NCBI RefSeq assembly: GCF_963676855.1
Contig: NZ_OY781460.1
Location: 2,271,520-2,335,519 of the forward strand
Reading direction: 5' to 3'
DNA from: an uncultured Anaeromusa sp.
GTDB lineage: Bacteria > Bacillota > Negativicutes > Anaeromusales > Anaeromusaceae
DNA: 64,000 bases
Part shown: in pieces, positions 1-10,131 of the stretch
Position numbering within the stretch: the stretch's first letter is position 1
How the letters are laid out: every line of letters starts with the position of its first letter
Notes under the pieces: model-generated
Database searches by the model: none
What the model saw: only the letters and a program-made list of their open reading frames with translations
Told to the model about the DNA's origin: nothing
Translations under genes and position numbers: made by a program

Positions 1-213
1 ACCGTCTTTGGCGGATTGCGCGCCGGAGCGGATGAGAAATTTGACAACAGCGTATTTGTAACTGGTTTTTTTACCAATGCGTTGATGGCGGCTGGCTTGG
101 TTTATAGTGGTGAGCGTTTAGGTATTGACTTGTATTATGTAGCATTATTGGCGTTTGGTTTGCGTATTTTTCAAAATTTGGCGATAATACGCCGCTATTT
201 TCTGAAAAAGTAG
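1..213 (+). CDS. sbp: Small basic protein Sbp family (DUF1290), 3' part
   Basis: Open reading frame entering from the left edge; only the last 70 residues are present. The visible part starts TVFGGLRAG and contains FDNSVFVTGFFTNALMAA, LGIDLYYVALL and FQNLAIIRR, which is the conserved C-terminal half of the DUF1290 small basic membrane proteins. These sit directly upstream of ftsZ in many Firmicutes. Two hydrophobic segments are visible. Function is unknown; the location in the division cluster suggests a division or envelope role. The start lies outside the window. Confidence 0.85.
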   Translation, partial: TVFGGLRAGADEKFDNSVFVTGFFTNALMAAGLVYSGERLGIDLYYVALLAFGLRIFQNLAIIRRYFLKK

Positions 214-313
214 GTTCCGTAAAGAGGAAAATGGAAATAGCGCGTGGAAGTAATTATAAGTTTTTTCGCATGCAGCAGGGCGTTTGGCCTTGACGTAAGG
301 AGGATTTTCGTTC

Positions 314-1372
314 ATGTTGGAATTTGACATGGAGTTGGAGCATTTGGCAACCATTAAAGTAGTAGGGGTCGGCGGTGGCGGAAACAATGCCGTCAATCGC
401 ATGATTGCAGCAGGATTAAAGGGCGTGGAGTTTATCTCCGTAAATACCGATGCGCAAGCATTGCTGCAGGCACAGGCTCCTTATCGCATCCAAATCGGGG
501 AAAAGCTAACTAAAGGTCTAGGTGCTGGCGCTAACCCGGAGGTTGGCGATTTAGCCGCTCAAGAAAGCCGAGAAGAGCTGATAAAGGCCTTGCGGGGCGC
601 CGATATGGTGTTTGTAACCGCTGGCATGGGCGGAGGCACCGGAACCGGTGCTGCACCGGTTGTTGCCGAATGCGCTCGAGAGGTGGGGGCCCTCACCGTA
701 GGTGTAGTTACTAAGCCGTTCTCTTTTGAAGGAAAGCGTCGCTTTAAGCAGGCGGAAAAAGGGATTGCGAATTTGAAAGAACGCGTAGATACGCTGATTA
801 CCATTCCGAATGATCGTTTGATGCAGGTGGTAGATAAGCGGACGCCCATCATGGAAGCGTTTCGGATTGCCGATGATGTGTTGCGTCAGGGCGTCCAAGG
901 TATTTCCGACTTAATTGCCGTCCCTGGGTTAATTAATTTGGATTTTGCCGATGTGAAAACAATCATGAGCGATACCGGCTCTGCTTTGATGGGGGTAGGT
1001 ATTGCGGCAGGAGAGGGCCGGGCGATTGCGGCGGCTGAAGCGGCCATCAAGAGTCCGTTGTTGGAAACTTCGATTGATGGAGCCAAAGGCGTGCTGCTAA
1101 ATATCACCGGTGGTACTAACCTGAGTTTATTTGAAGTGAACGAAGCAGCGGCTATCATTGAACAGGCCGCAGATCCGGAAGTGAACTTGATTTTTGGTGC
1201 TGTCATTGATGAATCCTTGCAGGATGAAGTCCGGGTTACGGTTATTGCAACCGGTTTTGATCAACGCTCGGTGCGGTCTGTACAAGTTGGCGGCAATGAA
1301 GGCAAAAAGGAACGTGTTGGACAGGTTCCTGACTTCAGTCTGGATGTGCCGGTCTTCATGCACAAGAGGTAA
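314..1372 (+). CDS. ftsZ: Cell division GTPase FtsZ
   Basis: 352 residues. FtsZ is the tubulin-like GTPase that polymerises into the cytoplasmic Z-ring. The glycine-rich nucleotide loop [14 protein letters not shown] is at residues 17-30 and the tubulin signature GGGTGTGA at 106-113, followed by the T7-loop region ending [11 protein letters not shown]. The C-terminal linker is very short (about 25 residues), and the protein ends DVPVFMHKR, matching the conserved FtsZ tail that binds SepF and FtsA. The ATG is preceded by AAGGAGG. A terminator follows directly, and sepF lies two genes downstream. Confidence 0.98.
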   Translation: MLEFDMELEHLATIKVVGVGGGGNNAVNRMIAAGLKGVEFISVNTDAQALLQAQAPYRIQIGEKLTKGLGAGANPEVGDLAAQESREELIKALRGADMVFVTAGMGGGTGTGAAPVVAECAREVGALTVGVVTKPFSFEGKRRFKQAEKGIANLKERVDTLITIPNDRLMQVVDKRTPIMEAFRIADDVLRQGVQGISDLIAVPGLINLDFADVKTIMSDTGSALMGVGIAAGEGRAIAAAEAAIKSPLLETSIDGAKGVLLNITGGTNLSLFEVNEAAAIIEQAADPEVNLIFGAVIDESLQDEVRVTVIATGFDQRSVRSVQVGGNEGKKERVGQVPDFSLDVPVFMHKR

Positions 1373-1379
1373 TTCGCAA

Positions 1380-1408
1380 AGAGCATGGGACTCCCATGCT
1401 CTTTTTTC
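1380..1408 (+). terminator. Rho-independent terminator after ftsZ
   Basis: Perfect 10-bp stem, AGAGCATGGG (1380-1389) with CCCATGCTCT (1393-1402), loop ACT, followed by a run of T. Located 7 bases after the ftsZ stop, so ftsZ transcription is largely separated from the yggS-sepF group. Confidence 0.9.
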
Positions 1409-1454
1409 TTAAAGAGCCACTGCAAAGGCAGGTATATGCTAGGGGGAACAAAAT

Positions 1455-2174
1455 ATGTCTTCGATTTCAGAACGCCTGCAGGCGGTGGAAGGGAGAATCG
1501 CGAAGGCACTGGCTTCTCGCAAGTCCGAAATTGAGCAGTCGGGGTCTGTTTGTCTGATTGCGGTGAGTAAAAATCATGCTGTCGATGTAGTCGAAGCGGC
1601 TTTGAAAGTGGGAATTACCGTATTTGGTGAAAACCGAGTTCAAGAAGCTTTGCCTAAAATAGAACATATCGGCGCCAAGGCGCAGTGGCATTTGATTGGC
1701 CATTTGCAGACTAACAAAGCGAAGCAAATCGTAGGAAAGGTTGCGCTGGTTCACTCGGTGGACAGTGAACGCCTGTTGCAGCAAATTGAGCAGGAAGCAG
1801 CCAAGCAAGAAATTTATCAGGACGTACTGTTACAGGTGAATGTTTCAGGCGAAGAAAGCAAATTCGGTATGGAACCGGATGCAGTTTGGACCTTGTCACG
1901 ACAAGCGGCTCAATGGCCGCATGTGAGAATAAAAGGCTTGATGACGATTGCGCCGTTTGCAGATGATGTTGAGTCAGTACGGCCAGTTTTTCGGGAAGCC
2001 TACAGGCTGTTTACAGCTTTGAGGGCGGCAGCATTGCCGCAGTGCGAGTGGCAGTGGCTTTCCATGGGGATGAGCAATGATTTTGAAGTTGCCATTCAAG
2101 AAGGCGCCAATATGGTGCGTGTCGGTACGGCGTTATTCGGAGCTAGACAATATGCTCCAAAGGAGGAAGGTTAG
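1455..2174 (+). CDS. yggS: PLP homeostasis protein YggS/YlmE family
   Basis: 239 residues, the usual length. PROSC/YggS proteins bind pyridoxal 5'-phosphate in an alanine-racemase-like barrel and buffer free PLP; no catalysis is established. Family marks are the PLP-lysine segment IAVSKNH near residue 39, FGENRVQEA, WHLIGHLQTNKAK, VNVSGEESKFG and the end motif LSMGMSNDFEVAIQEGANMVRVGTALFG. The stop abuts the sepF start, and this yggS-sepF pairing is common next to ftsZ in Firmicutes. Confidence 0.96.
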   Translation: MSSISERLQAVEGRIAKALASRKSEIEQSGSVCLIAVSKNHAVDVVEAALKVGITVFGENRVQEALPKIEHIGAKAQWHLIGHLQTNKAKQIVGKVALVHSVDSERLLQQIEQEAAKQEIYQDVLLQVNVSGEESKFGMEPDAVWTLSRQAAQWPHVRIKGLMTIAPFADDVESVRPVFREAYRLFTALRAAALPQCEWQWLSMGMSNDFEVAIQEGANMVRVGTALFGARQYAPKEEG

Positions 2175-2648
2175 ATGAAATTTATAGAAAAAGTGTGCGG
2201 CACATTGGGCTTGATCGAGCCGGGAGATACTAAGGAACAAGAACAACAATCGCAGCAGCCTGTGGCAGAAGAACGTGCGCCGCGCAGCGCCAGACCTTCT
2301 GCAGCACAGAATAATGTAGTCAATTTGCCGCATGCCGCCATAGGGAGCACAGCAGCAGCCGCTTCCAAGCAAATGAAAGTTATGGTTGTAGAACCCGCTA
2401 ACTTTGACGATGTGCAGCATGTGGCTGATTATTTGAAAAATCGTAAACCTGTAGTTGTCAACTTTGAAACTACAGACAAAGAAGTGGCTAAGCGCATGAT
2501 TGATTTTATGAGCGGCACTACCTATGCCTTGGGGGGCAGCATTCAAAAAGTGGGGCATCATATTTTTCTTTGCGCTCCTGCTAATGTGGATGTGGCTTAC
2601 ACCTATGATGATCAAGATAGGACGGTTGTACCATGGATGAACAACTAA
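2175..2648 (+). CDS. sepF: Cell division protein SepF
   Basis: 157 residues. SepF binds the FtsZ tail and bundles filaments at the membrane. An N-terminal stretch (1-13, MKFIEKVCGTLGL) could form the amphipathic membrane-anchoring helix. A Gln/Ala-rich linker follows, then the conserved domain from about residue 70 (MVVEPANFDDVQHVADYL, KPVVVNF, DFMSGTTYALGGSIQKVG). It starts immediately after yggS with GGAGG upstream and overlaps proC by 16 bases. Confidence 0.96.
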   Translation: MKFIEKVCGTLGLIEPGDTKEQEQQSQQPVAEERAPRSARPSAAQNNVVNLPHAAIGSTAAAASKQMKVMVVEPANFDDVQHVADYLKNRKPVVVNFETTDKEVAKRMIDFMSGTTYALGGSIQKVGHHIFLCAPANVDVAYTYDDQDRTVVPWMNN

Positions 2649-3472
2649 AACAGGTTTTGCAAGGCAAGACCATAGGCTTTTTGGGTGGCGGAGCTATAGC
2701 AGAAGCGTTGCTGCGCGGCTTGTTAGGCAGGAAAATGGCTGCACAAGAAGATCTGTTGGTATTTGATACTTCGGAAGATCGCTTGCAAGTTTTAGAAGAA
2801 TCCTATGGTGTACGAGGCAGTGAAAGTGCTGCGGCTTTGACCGGTGAAGCAGATGTTTTGTTTTTAACCGTCAAACCGCAGGTCTTGAAGCAAATCATTT
2901 CCACGTTGGCATTGACGACAAAACCGACAACGCTAATTTTATCCGTGGCGGCCGGGATTCCTTTAGATTTTTTGGAAAGCCATTTCCGCAAACATCGCGT
3001 TGTCCGGGTTATGCCTAACACGCCGGTGGCGGTGGGGGAAGGCATGACAGCATTTGCTTTGGGCAGCCGTGCTGACCAAGAGGCGGACCAGGCCGCTAGA
3101 GCCGTATTTTCCGCTGTTGGCCGTGTGGAAAAAGTAGATGAAAACTTGTTGGATGCTATTACCGGTTTGTCCGGCAGCGGGCCTTCCTATGCGTTTCTTA
3201 TGATTGATGCGTTGGCGGATGCTGGCGTGCGCGTCGGACTTTCTCGAAAAAATGCCATTCTCATGGCGGCGCAGACCTTGTTGGGTGCAGCGAAGATGGT
3301 AGTGCAAACCGGACAACATCCGGCTGTTTTGCGTGACATGGTTGCTTCGCCAGGAGGGACTTCCATTGCCGGCTTGCATGCACTGGAAAGTCATAATGTG
3401 CGCGCTGCTTTAATCGACGCCGTAGTGGCGGCAACAGAGCGTTCCAAGGAAATGGGGAAAGGCAATTCGTGA
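2633..3472 (+). CDS. proC: Pyrroline-5-carboxylate reductase ProC
   Basis: 279 residues. Reduces pyrroline-5-carboxylate to L-proline with NAD(P)H, the last step of proline synthesis. The Rossmann glycine motif GFLGGGAIAEALLRG is at residues 15-29. Substrate-domain signatures are RVMPNTPVAVGEGM, GLSGSGPSYAFLMIDALADAGVRVGL and SPGGTSIAGL. The start overlaps the sepF 3' end; the stop overlaps the next gene's GTG as GTGA. Confidence 0.97.
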   Translation: MDEQLKQVLQGKTIGFLGGGAIAEALLRGLLGRKMAAQEDLLVFDTSEDRLQVLEESYGVRGSESAAALTGEADVLFLTVKPQVLKQIISTLALTTKPTTLILSVAAGIPLDFLESHFRKHRVVRVMPNTPVAVGEGMTAFALGSRADQEADQAARAVFSAVGRVEKVDENLLDAITGLSGSGPSYAFLMIDALADAGVRVGLSRKNAILMAAQTLLGAAKMVVQTGQHPAVLRDMVASPGGTSIAGLHALESHNVRAALIDAVVAATERSKEMGKGNS

Positions 3473-4257
3473 ATAATCGGGAAAAAATTTTACGGTATTA
3501 TAAAAGCAGTGGACAGGATATTTTGGCAGCTAGGCTAATCGACTTGGCCGAACAAGCCCTCCGTTCACGCCGCTTTCGAGTTAGTGATTTTTTGGATCCA
3601 GCTGGGATTTCCATTGCAGAAACGGTGGCTGCCCAGTGGGACGGTAAAGTTCGCTTGGAATTGCAAGGCGGTTATGAACGAGCGGAACGAGTTAAAGCTG
3701 CGTTTGTATCTGCAGAGTATTATGGCACTGTTGATTTTGGCCTGCGGGCGATTGCCGTTTCTTGGGATAAGCGTTATGAGCGTCTTTCACATAGGGATGT
3801 TCTAGGCGGTTTGTTGGGGATAGGCGTTGAACGGGAGGTTTTAGGAGATATTCTGATGACTGGAGATGGTTGTCAGGTATTGACTGATGCACCGTTAGGA
3901 GACTATCTTTTGCAGCAATTGTCTTTTTTAGGCGGCGCTCAGGTGACGACAAAAGAGATTGCCTTGAGCGAACTAGAACCTAAAGAAGAAACAGTCAAGG
4001 AAATTAAGACGACGGTTCCTTCTTTGCGCCTGGATGTTGTGGCAGCTTCAGGATATGGCGTATCCAGGAGTCGGATGGCGGAAGAGGTTAAAGCCGATAA
4101 ACTAAGGGTTAATTGGCAACCGGCCAAAGGCGGTTCGCAGAGCGTGCAGCAGGGCGATATCCTGTCATTGCGTGGTCGGGGCCGTGTAGAGATCGTTGAA
4201 ATCCTAGGGGAGACGAAAAAAGGTCGTTTGAGTCTGCTGTTGCGACGATATTTATGA
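3469..4257 (+). CDS. ylmH: YlmH-family S4 domain RNA-binding protein
   Basis: 262 residues. YlmH proteins have an N-terminal nucleic-acid-binding region (FLDPAGISIAE near 40, and HRDVLGGLLGIGVEREVLGDI near 108) and a C-terminal S4 domain (SGYGVSRSRMAEEVKADKLRVNW, about residues 194-216). In other Firmicutes the family has been linked to division and to rescue of stalled 50S-peptidyl-tRNA complexes. The GTG start overlaps the proC stop (GTGA), implying coupled translation. Confidence 0.93.
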   Translation: MNNREKILRYYKSSGQDILAARLIDLAEQALRSRRFRVSDFLDPAGISIAETVAAQWDGKVRLELQGGYERAERVKAAFVSAEYYGTVDFGLRAIAVSWDKRYERLSHRDVLGGLLGIGVEREVLGDILMTGDGCQVLTDAPLGDYLLQQLSFLGGAQVTTKEIALSELEPKEETVKEIKTTVPSLRLDVVAASGYGVSRSRMAEEVKADKLRVNWQPAKGGSQSVQQGDILSLRGRGRVEIVEILGETKKGRLSLLLRRYL

Positions 4258-4283
4258 ATGCAGCAATTAGGGGGACATGAATC

Positions 4284-4745
4284 ATGCTTACGCCGTTGGA
4301 TATTCAGAATCAGGAGTTTCGGAAAACTTTTAGGGGTTACAACGAAGTTGAAGTCGATGAGTTTCTCGAGCAAGTTCTTCATGACTATGAAGAACTGTAT
4401 CGAACCAATATAGATTTGCGCGAAACAACGGAGCGCTTGAAATCGCAGATACAGTATTTTCAGAATCTGGAAAATACATTGCATAATACGTTAGTCGTAG
4501 CGCAGGAAGCTGCGGAAGAGGTTAAAGTTAACGCTCGGAAAGAAGCGGAATTGCTTCGTAAGGAAGCCGAAGTAGAAAGCCGGCGGATTCTTGATGAAGC
4601 TAATGTGCAACTACAACGTATCCAGACTGAATGTGATGAACAGCGTGCGCAAGGACAACTTTTTCGTTCGCGCATGCGTATGTTGGCTCAATCTCAGCTG
4701 GAGATGTTGGAAGAAAAGGAAACGAGAAGAGAAATTGTTGAATAA
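4284..4745 (+). CDS. divIVA: DivIVA-family coiled-coil protein
   Basis: 153 residues. It begins MLTPLDIQNQEFRKTFRGYNEVEVDEFL with the classical DivIVA/GpsB N-terminal membrane-curvature-sensing segment, followed by a long coiled coil (about 35-150). DivIVA marks poles and septa and recruits partners. The gene ends the division cluster; a promoter and T-box leader for ileS follow. Confidence 0.93.
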   Translation: MLTPLDIQNQEFRKTFRGYNEVEVDEFLEQVLHDYEELYRTNIDLRETTERLKSQIQYFQNLENTLHNTLVVAQEAAEEVKVNARKEAELLRKEAEVESRRILDEANVQLQRIQTECDEQRAQGQLFRSRMRMLAQSQLEMLEEKETRREIVE

Positions 4746-4766
4746 GGTTCCTCTCCAGCAAACACG

Positions 4767-4795
4767 TTGCTTTTTTGGTGAAACTTGTGTATAAT
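4767..4795 (+). promoter_or_regulatory. Sigma-A type promoter for the ileS leader
   Basis: TTGCTT at 4767-4772 and TATAAT at 4790-4795 separated by 17 bases, directly before the T-box leader. This is among the best matches to a vegetative promoter in the window. Confidence 0.75.
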
Positions 4796-4801
4796 TTGTT
4801 T

Positions 4802-5048
4802 CAAATATGCACAATAGGCAATGAAGGAAACAGTACGCATGCAGGTGGAAAACAGCGAACCGAGAAAGGTGGAAGCTCGGCTGAAGCAGTGTGCGGAAGA
4901 TCATTCTGGAGCTGAAGAGGGCTATAGTTAGTCGTTTTCCGTATGACACGCGTTACTGTGTCCGCAAGCGGCCGCCATGGCGGTCACAAGGGTGGTACCA
5001 CGGGAAAATAGCCTCTCGTCCCTTTCCGGGACGGGAGGTTTTTATTTA
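4802..5048 (+). promoter_or_regulatory. T-box riboswitch, isoleucine specific
   Basis: Fills the 324-base gap between divIVA and ileS. The T-box core AAGGGTGGTACCACGG is at 4988-5003. Stem I elements include AGTA near 4833 and the GGTGG loop near 4868; a candidate specifier codon ATC (Ile) is at 4900-4902. The terminator stem is CCTCTCGTCCC (5012-5022) with GGGACGGGAGG (5028-5038), followed by T-rich sequence. Uncharged tRNA-Ile would stabilise the antiterminator and allow ileS transcription. The specifier assignment is by inspection only. Confidence 0.93.
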
Positions 5049-5069
5049 TTTTTGGAGGTGCAAGAAACA

Positions 5070-7862
5070 GTGGATTATAGCAAAACTCTTAACTTACCGG
5101 AAACTCAATTTCCTATGCGGGGCAATCTGCCTCAACGCGAGCCGGAAATCATTGATTTTTGGCAGAAAAACGATATTGATAAGAAACGCGTAGCGCGGCG
5201 TGCAGGCAAGCAAAAATTTATTTTGCATGATGGGCCTCCTTATGCTAACGGTAATATTCATATTGGTCATACCATTAACAAAGTATTGAAGGATATTATT
5301 ATTAAGTATAAAACATTGCGTGGCTTTCAAGCCCCGTATGTACCAGGCTGGGATACCCATGGGCTGCCTATCGAGCATGCAGCCATTAAAAATTTGGGTT
5401 TGAATCGTCATGAACTGGATCCATTGCAGCTGCGTCAGGAGTGTAATGCATACGCTCATAAATGGGTTGACGCGCAGCGCAGCGATTTTAAACGCTTAGG
5501 CGTTTGCGGTGATTGGGACAATCCCTATGTGACGCTAAAGCCGGCTTATGAAGCCAAGCAGATTGAAGTTTTTGGCGAAATGGCGAAAAAAGGGCATATT
5601 TATAAAGGTCTTAAAACTGTGTATTGGTGCGTATCCTGTGAAACGGCGTTGGCAGAAGCGGAAATTGAGTATGCTGAGAAAAAATCGCATTCTATTTTCG
5701 TGAAATTTCCGTTGGTAGATGCTAAAGGAAAGCTGCCTGCTGGTGTGGATGCATCGAAAACGTATGCGGTCATTTGGACGACGACAACCTGGACGCTGCC
5801 GGCGAATGCCGGTATTGCTCTGCATCCAGAAATCGAGTACGCTTGGGTGAAAGTGGATGATGAAGTATATCTTTTGGCTGCAGAATTAGCGGAACAGGTA
5901 GTTCGAGCAGCTAAAAAAGAAAACTTTACTATTTTAGAGCGCTTTAAGGGAAGCGATGTGGAAGGTTTGGTCTTCCATCATCCTTTCTTGGAGCGGCAAG
6001 CTCCTATTGTGCTGGGCGAGCATGTTACGCTAGAGCAAGGTACTGGCTGCGTGCATACGGCGCCAGGACATGGCCCGGAAGACTTTGAAGTTGGCAAGAA
6101 ATATGGTTTGCCTGTTATTAATCCGGTGAATCCCAGTGGTGTATTTACGGAAGAAGCCGGTCCTTTTGCGGGTATGCAGATTGAAGACGCCAATGTGCCA
6201 ATTATTAAAGAATTGGCAGGCCGTGGCTTGCTTTTAGCCAAAGGCTCTATTCGTCATCAGTACGCTCATTGCTGGCGTTGTAAAAATCCGGTTATCTATC
6301 GAGCTACGGAACAATGGTTTTCTTCGGTGGCTGGCTATAGGGAAGAAGCGCTGGCTGCCATTCGCGATGTCAAATGGTATCCTAGTTGGGGCGAAGAGCG
6401 AATTCACAACATGGTGGCGGATCGGCAAGACTGGTGTATTTCCCGGCAAAGGGTCTGGGGCGTGCCAATTCCCATTTTCTATTGTCGTGAGTGCAATGAA
6501 CCGCTGATTAATGATGACACGATTCAGGCTGTATCTTCACTTTTTGGACGGGAAGGCTCTGATGCTTGGTGGAAGTATGATGCCGAAGATATTTTGCCTT
6601 CAGGGACGAAGTGCCTCAAATGCGGACATGATCACTTTCGTAAGGAATCGGACATCATGGACGTTTGGTTTGATAGCGGCTCCAGCCATGCAGCGGTATT
6701 GGAGCAGCGGGAAGAGCTTGCTTGGCCGGCGGACATGTATCTGGAAGGCAGCGACCAGCATCGCGGTTGGTTCCAGTCTTCCTTGCTCACCGCTGTTGCC
6801 ACACGGGGACGCGCCCCTTACAAGGCGGTATTGACCCACGGCTTTGTTGTGGACGGCGAAGGCCGAAAAATGAGCAAGTCCGTCGGTAACGTCATTTTCC
6901 CGGAACAGGTGATTAAACAATACGGCGCAGATATTTTGCGTCTGTGGGTTGTTTCTGCTGATTACCAAGGGGATGTGCGCATTTCCAATGATATTCTCAA
7001 ACAACTGGCGGAAATTTACCGCAAAATTCGCAACACGTTTCGTTATATGCTAAGCAATCTTAATGATTTTGATGCAAATCAGCATGCGGTTGCTTATGAG
7101 CAATTGAGCGAGTTGGACCGCTGGGCTCTTTTGCGTTTAGAACAGGTGCGGGAAAAAGTGACGGCAGCGTATGACCGGTATGAATTCCATACGCTGTACC
7201 ATACCATTCATAATTTCTGCACGCTTGATCTCAGTGCGGTGTATCTGGATATTATTAAAGATCGCCTTTATGCGGAGTTGCCGGATGATGTGCGCCGTCG
7301 GGCGGCGCAAACGGTAATGCATAAGATTACCATGACCTTGCTGTCGCTGGTGGCGCCGGTACTTACCTTTACAGGCGAGGAAATTTGGCGGTATCTGCCG
7401 CAGCAAAGCGGCCAAGAGAACTTGGAGAGCATTCAGTTGAGCGAGTGGCCGGAGGCTTGTCCACAGTATTTGGATGAAGCGCTGGATAGTAAATGGACTA
7501 AGCTTCTCGCAGTGCGTGGCGATATCATGAAGGCCCTGGAACAGGCTCGTCGCAACAAGGATATTGGTCATTCTTTGGATGCTAACTTAGTTGTGTATGC
7601 GGCAGAAGAAAATTTGGCGCTCCTTTCCGGACTGACTGCTGGTGAATTGGCTTCCTTGACCATTACCTCCGGCGCGGAAGTACTGCCTTTGGCAGAAGCT
7701 CCAGATAACGCCGTGCGGAACGAAGCTGGCGATATGGCGGTGCTTGTGCAAGCGGCTAAAGGTGAAAAATGCGAGCGTTGCTGGTTATATAGCCAGTCAG
7801 TCGGGCAAAATGAAGAACATCCGACTTTATGCGCGCGCTGTGCTGCGGTATTGAGTAAATAG
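5070..7862 (+). CDS. ileS: Isoleucyl-tRNA synthetase IleS
   Basis: 930 residues. Charges tRNA-Ile with isoleucine and edits valine. The class I HIGH motif is at residues 64-67 (GNIHIGH), the editing CP1 domain is central (TTTTWTLPANAGIA), and KMSKS lies near 600 (GRKMSKSVGN). The C-terminal zinc site has four Cys (CERCW and CARC). I chose the GTG at 5070 because GGAGGTG lies 10 bases upstream and the protein then begins VDYSKTLNLPETQFPMRGNL, the family N-terminus. A longer frame opening upstream would run through the T-box. Confidence 0.97.
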   Translation: MDYSKTLNLPETQFPMRGNLPQREPEIIDFWQKNDIDKKRVARRAGKQKFILHDGPPYANGNIHIGHTINKVLKDIIIKYKTLRGFQAPYVPGWDTHGLPIEHAAIKNLGLNRHELDPLQLRQECNAYAHKWVDAQRSDFKRLGVCGDWDNPYVTLKPAYEAKQIEVFGEMAKKGHIYKGLKTVYWCVSCETALAEAEIEYAEKKSHSIFVKFPLVDAKGKLPAGVDASKTYAVIWTTTTWTLPANAGIALHPEIEYAWVKVDDEVYLLAAELAEQVVRAAKKENFTILERFKGSDVEGLVFHHPFLERQAPIVLGEHVTLEQGTGCVHTAPGHGPEDFEVGKKYGLPVINPVNPSGVFTEEAGPFAGMQIEDANVPIIKELAGRGLLLAKGSIRHQYAHCWRCKNPVIYRATEQWFSSVAGYREEALAAIRDVKWYPSWGEERIHNMVADRQDWCISRQRVWGVPIPIFYCRECNEPLINDDTIQAVSSLFGREGSDAWWKYDAEDILPSGTKCLKCGHDHFRKESDIMDVWFDSGSSHAAVLEQREELAWPADMYLEGSDQHRGWFQSSLLTAVATRGRAPYKAVLTHGFVVDGEGRKMSKSVGNVIFPEQVIKQYGADILRLWVVSADYQGDVRISNDILKQLAEIYRKIRNTFRYMLSNLNDFDANQHAVAYEQLSELDRWALLRLEQVREKVTAAYDRYEFHTLYHTIHNFCTLDLSAVYLDIIKDRLYAELPDDVRRRAAQTVMHKITMTLLSLVAPVLTFTGEEIWRYLPQQSGQENLESIQLSEWPEACPQYLDEALDSKWTKLLAVRGDIMKALEQARRNKDIGHSLDANLVVYAAEENLALLSGLTAGELASLTITSGAEVLPLAEAPDNAVRNEAGDMAVLVQAAKGEKCERCWLYSQSVGQNEEHPTLCARCAAVLSK

Positions 7863-7894
7863 ACTGAGTTTAAGGTAGAAAAGCAAAAGGCTTG

Positions 7895-7929
7895 AAAAAG
7901 AGCGTCTGGCCCAGCCGGACCTCTTTTTC
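7895..7929 (+). terminator. Terminator after ileS
   Basis: Stem AAAAAGAG-GTC-GG paired with CC-GAC-CTCTTTTT around a CCCAG loop (7895-7927), followed by T-rich DNA. It separates the T-box-controlled ileS from lspA. Confidence 0.85.
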
Positions 7930-8003
7930 TTTGCCTTTTGTTTGATTTCCTTGTACAATAAAATAATCAAGGAACCGTTTGGTTTTGAGTGGCAGGAGAG
8001 AAT

Positions 8004-8451
8004 GTGTTGAAGGTTTTTGCTTGGGGTATGACACTGGTCATGGCCGATCAATTAATAAAGAAGTTGTTTTCAGGGACTATGCAGTTAGGCGAATCCATTC
8101 CGGTGCTGCCTGGCATCTTTCATTTGACGTATATCCAAAATCCAGGGGCTGCTTTTGGGCTTTTGGAAAATCAAACCTTGCTTTTTATTGCTATTGCTGC
8201 TTTTTTACTAGCTTTTATAGCTTTTGCCTATAAGGAATTGGCGGCGCAGGGGATATGGGTTCGCTATGGGATGAGTTTGCTGGCCGGCGGTGCGGTAGGA
8301 AATCTGCTGGATCGAGTTCGGTTGGGGGCGGTTATTGATTATTTGGATTTTCGTATCTGGCCTATTTTTAATTTAGCAGATATTGGTATTTGTCTGGGAG
8401 CGGCTCTGATTGTTTGGGGCTTGCTGCGAGAGGAAGGACGGGAAGCGTCGA

Positions 8452-8465
<14 letters not shown>
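8004..8465 (+). CDS. lspA: Lipoprotein signal peptidase LspA
   Basis: About 153 residues, four membrane segments. Signal peptidase II cleaves prolipoproteins before the lipidated cysteine. The two catalytic aspartates are in GNLLDRVRLG and FNLADIGI; YIQNPGAAFG is also conserved. GTG at 8004 is preceded by CAGGAGAG; GTG at 7989 and TTG at 8007 are alternative starts. The 3' end overlaps rluD by 14 bases. Confidence 0.95.
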
Positions 8466-9956
<1,491 letters not shown>

Positions 9957-10006
9957 AAAGATATGGGGTTACGGAACTCAGAGTAACCGAGTAACAGAAA
10001 AGCAAA

Positions 10007-10041
10007 AAAAGAGCTGTCCGGCTTAGCCGGACAGCTCTTTT
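10007..10041. terminator. Bidirectional terminator between pyrR and rqcH
   Basis: Perfect 16-bp stem, AAAAGAGCTGTCCGGC (10007-10022) with GCCGGACAGCTCTTTT (10026-10041), loop TTA. A/T tails on both sides fit the two convergent genes. Confidence 0.92.
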
Positions 10042-10131
10042 AACAGGGGAATCTGAGAATCAGATAATTACACAACGGAACCCTCTGCCGTACCCTACCT
10101 TTACTCTGATCACTCCTGTTAAGGTTTTGTT

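Noticed and set aside
4977..5069. Upstream extension of the ileS frame to an ATG at 4977
   Set aside because: It would translate the T-box and terminator sequence; GTG at 5070 has a good ribosome site and the family N-terminus.
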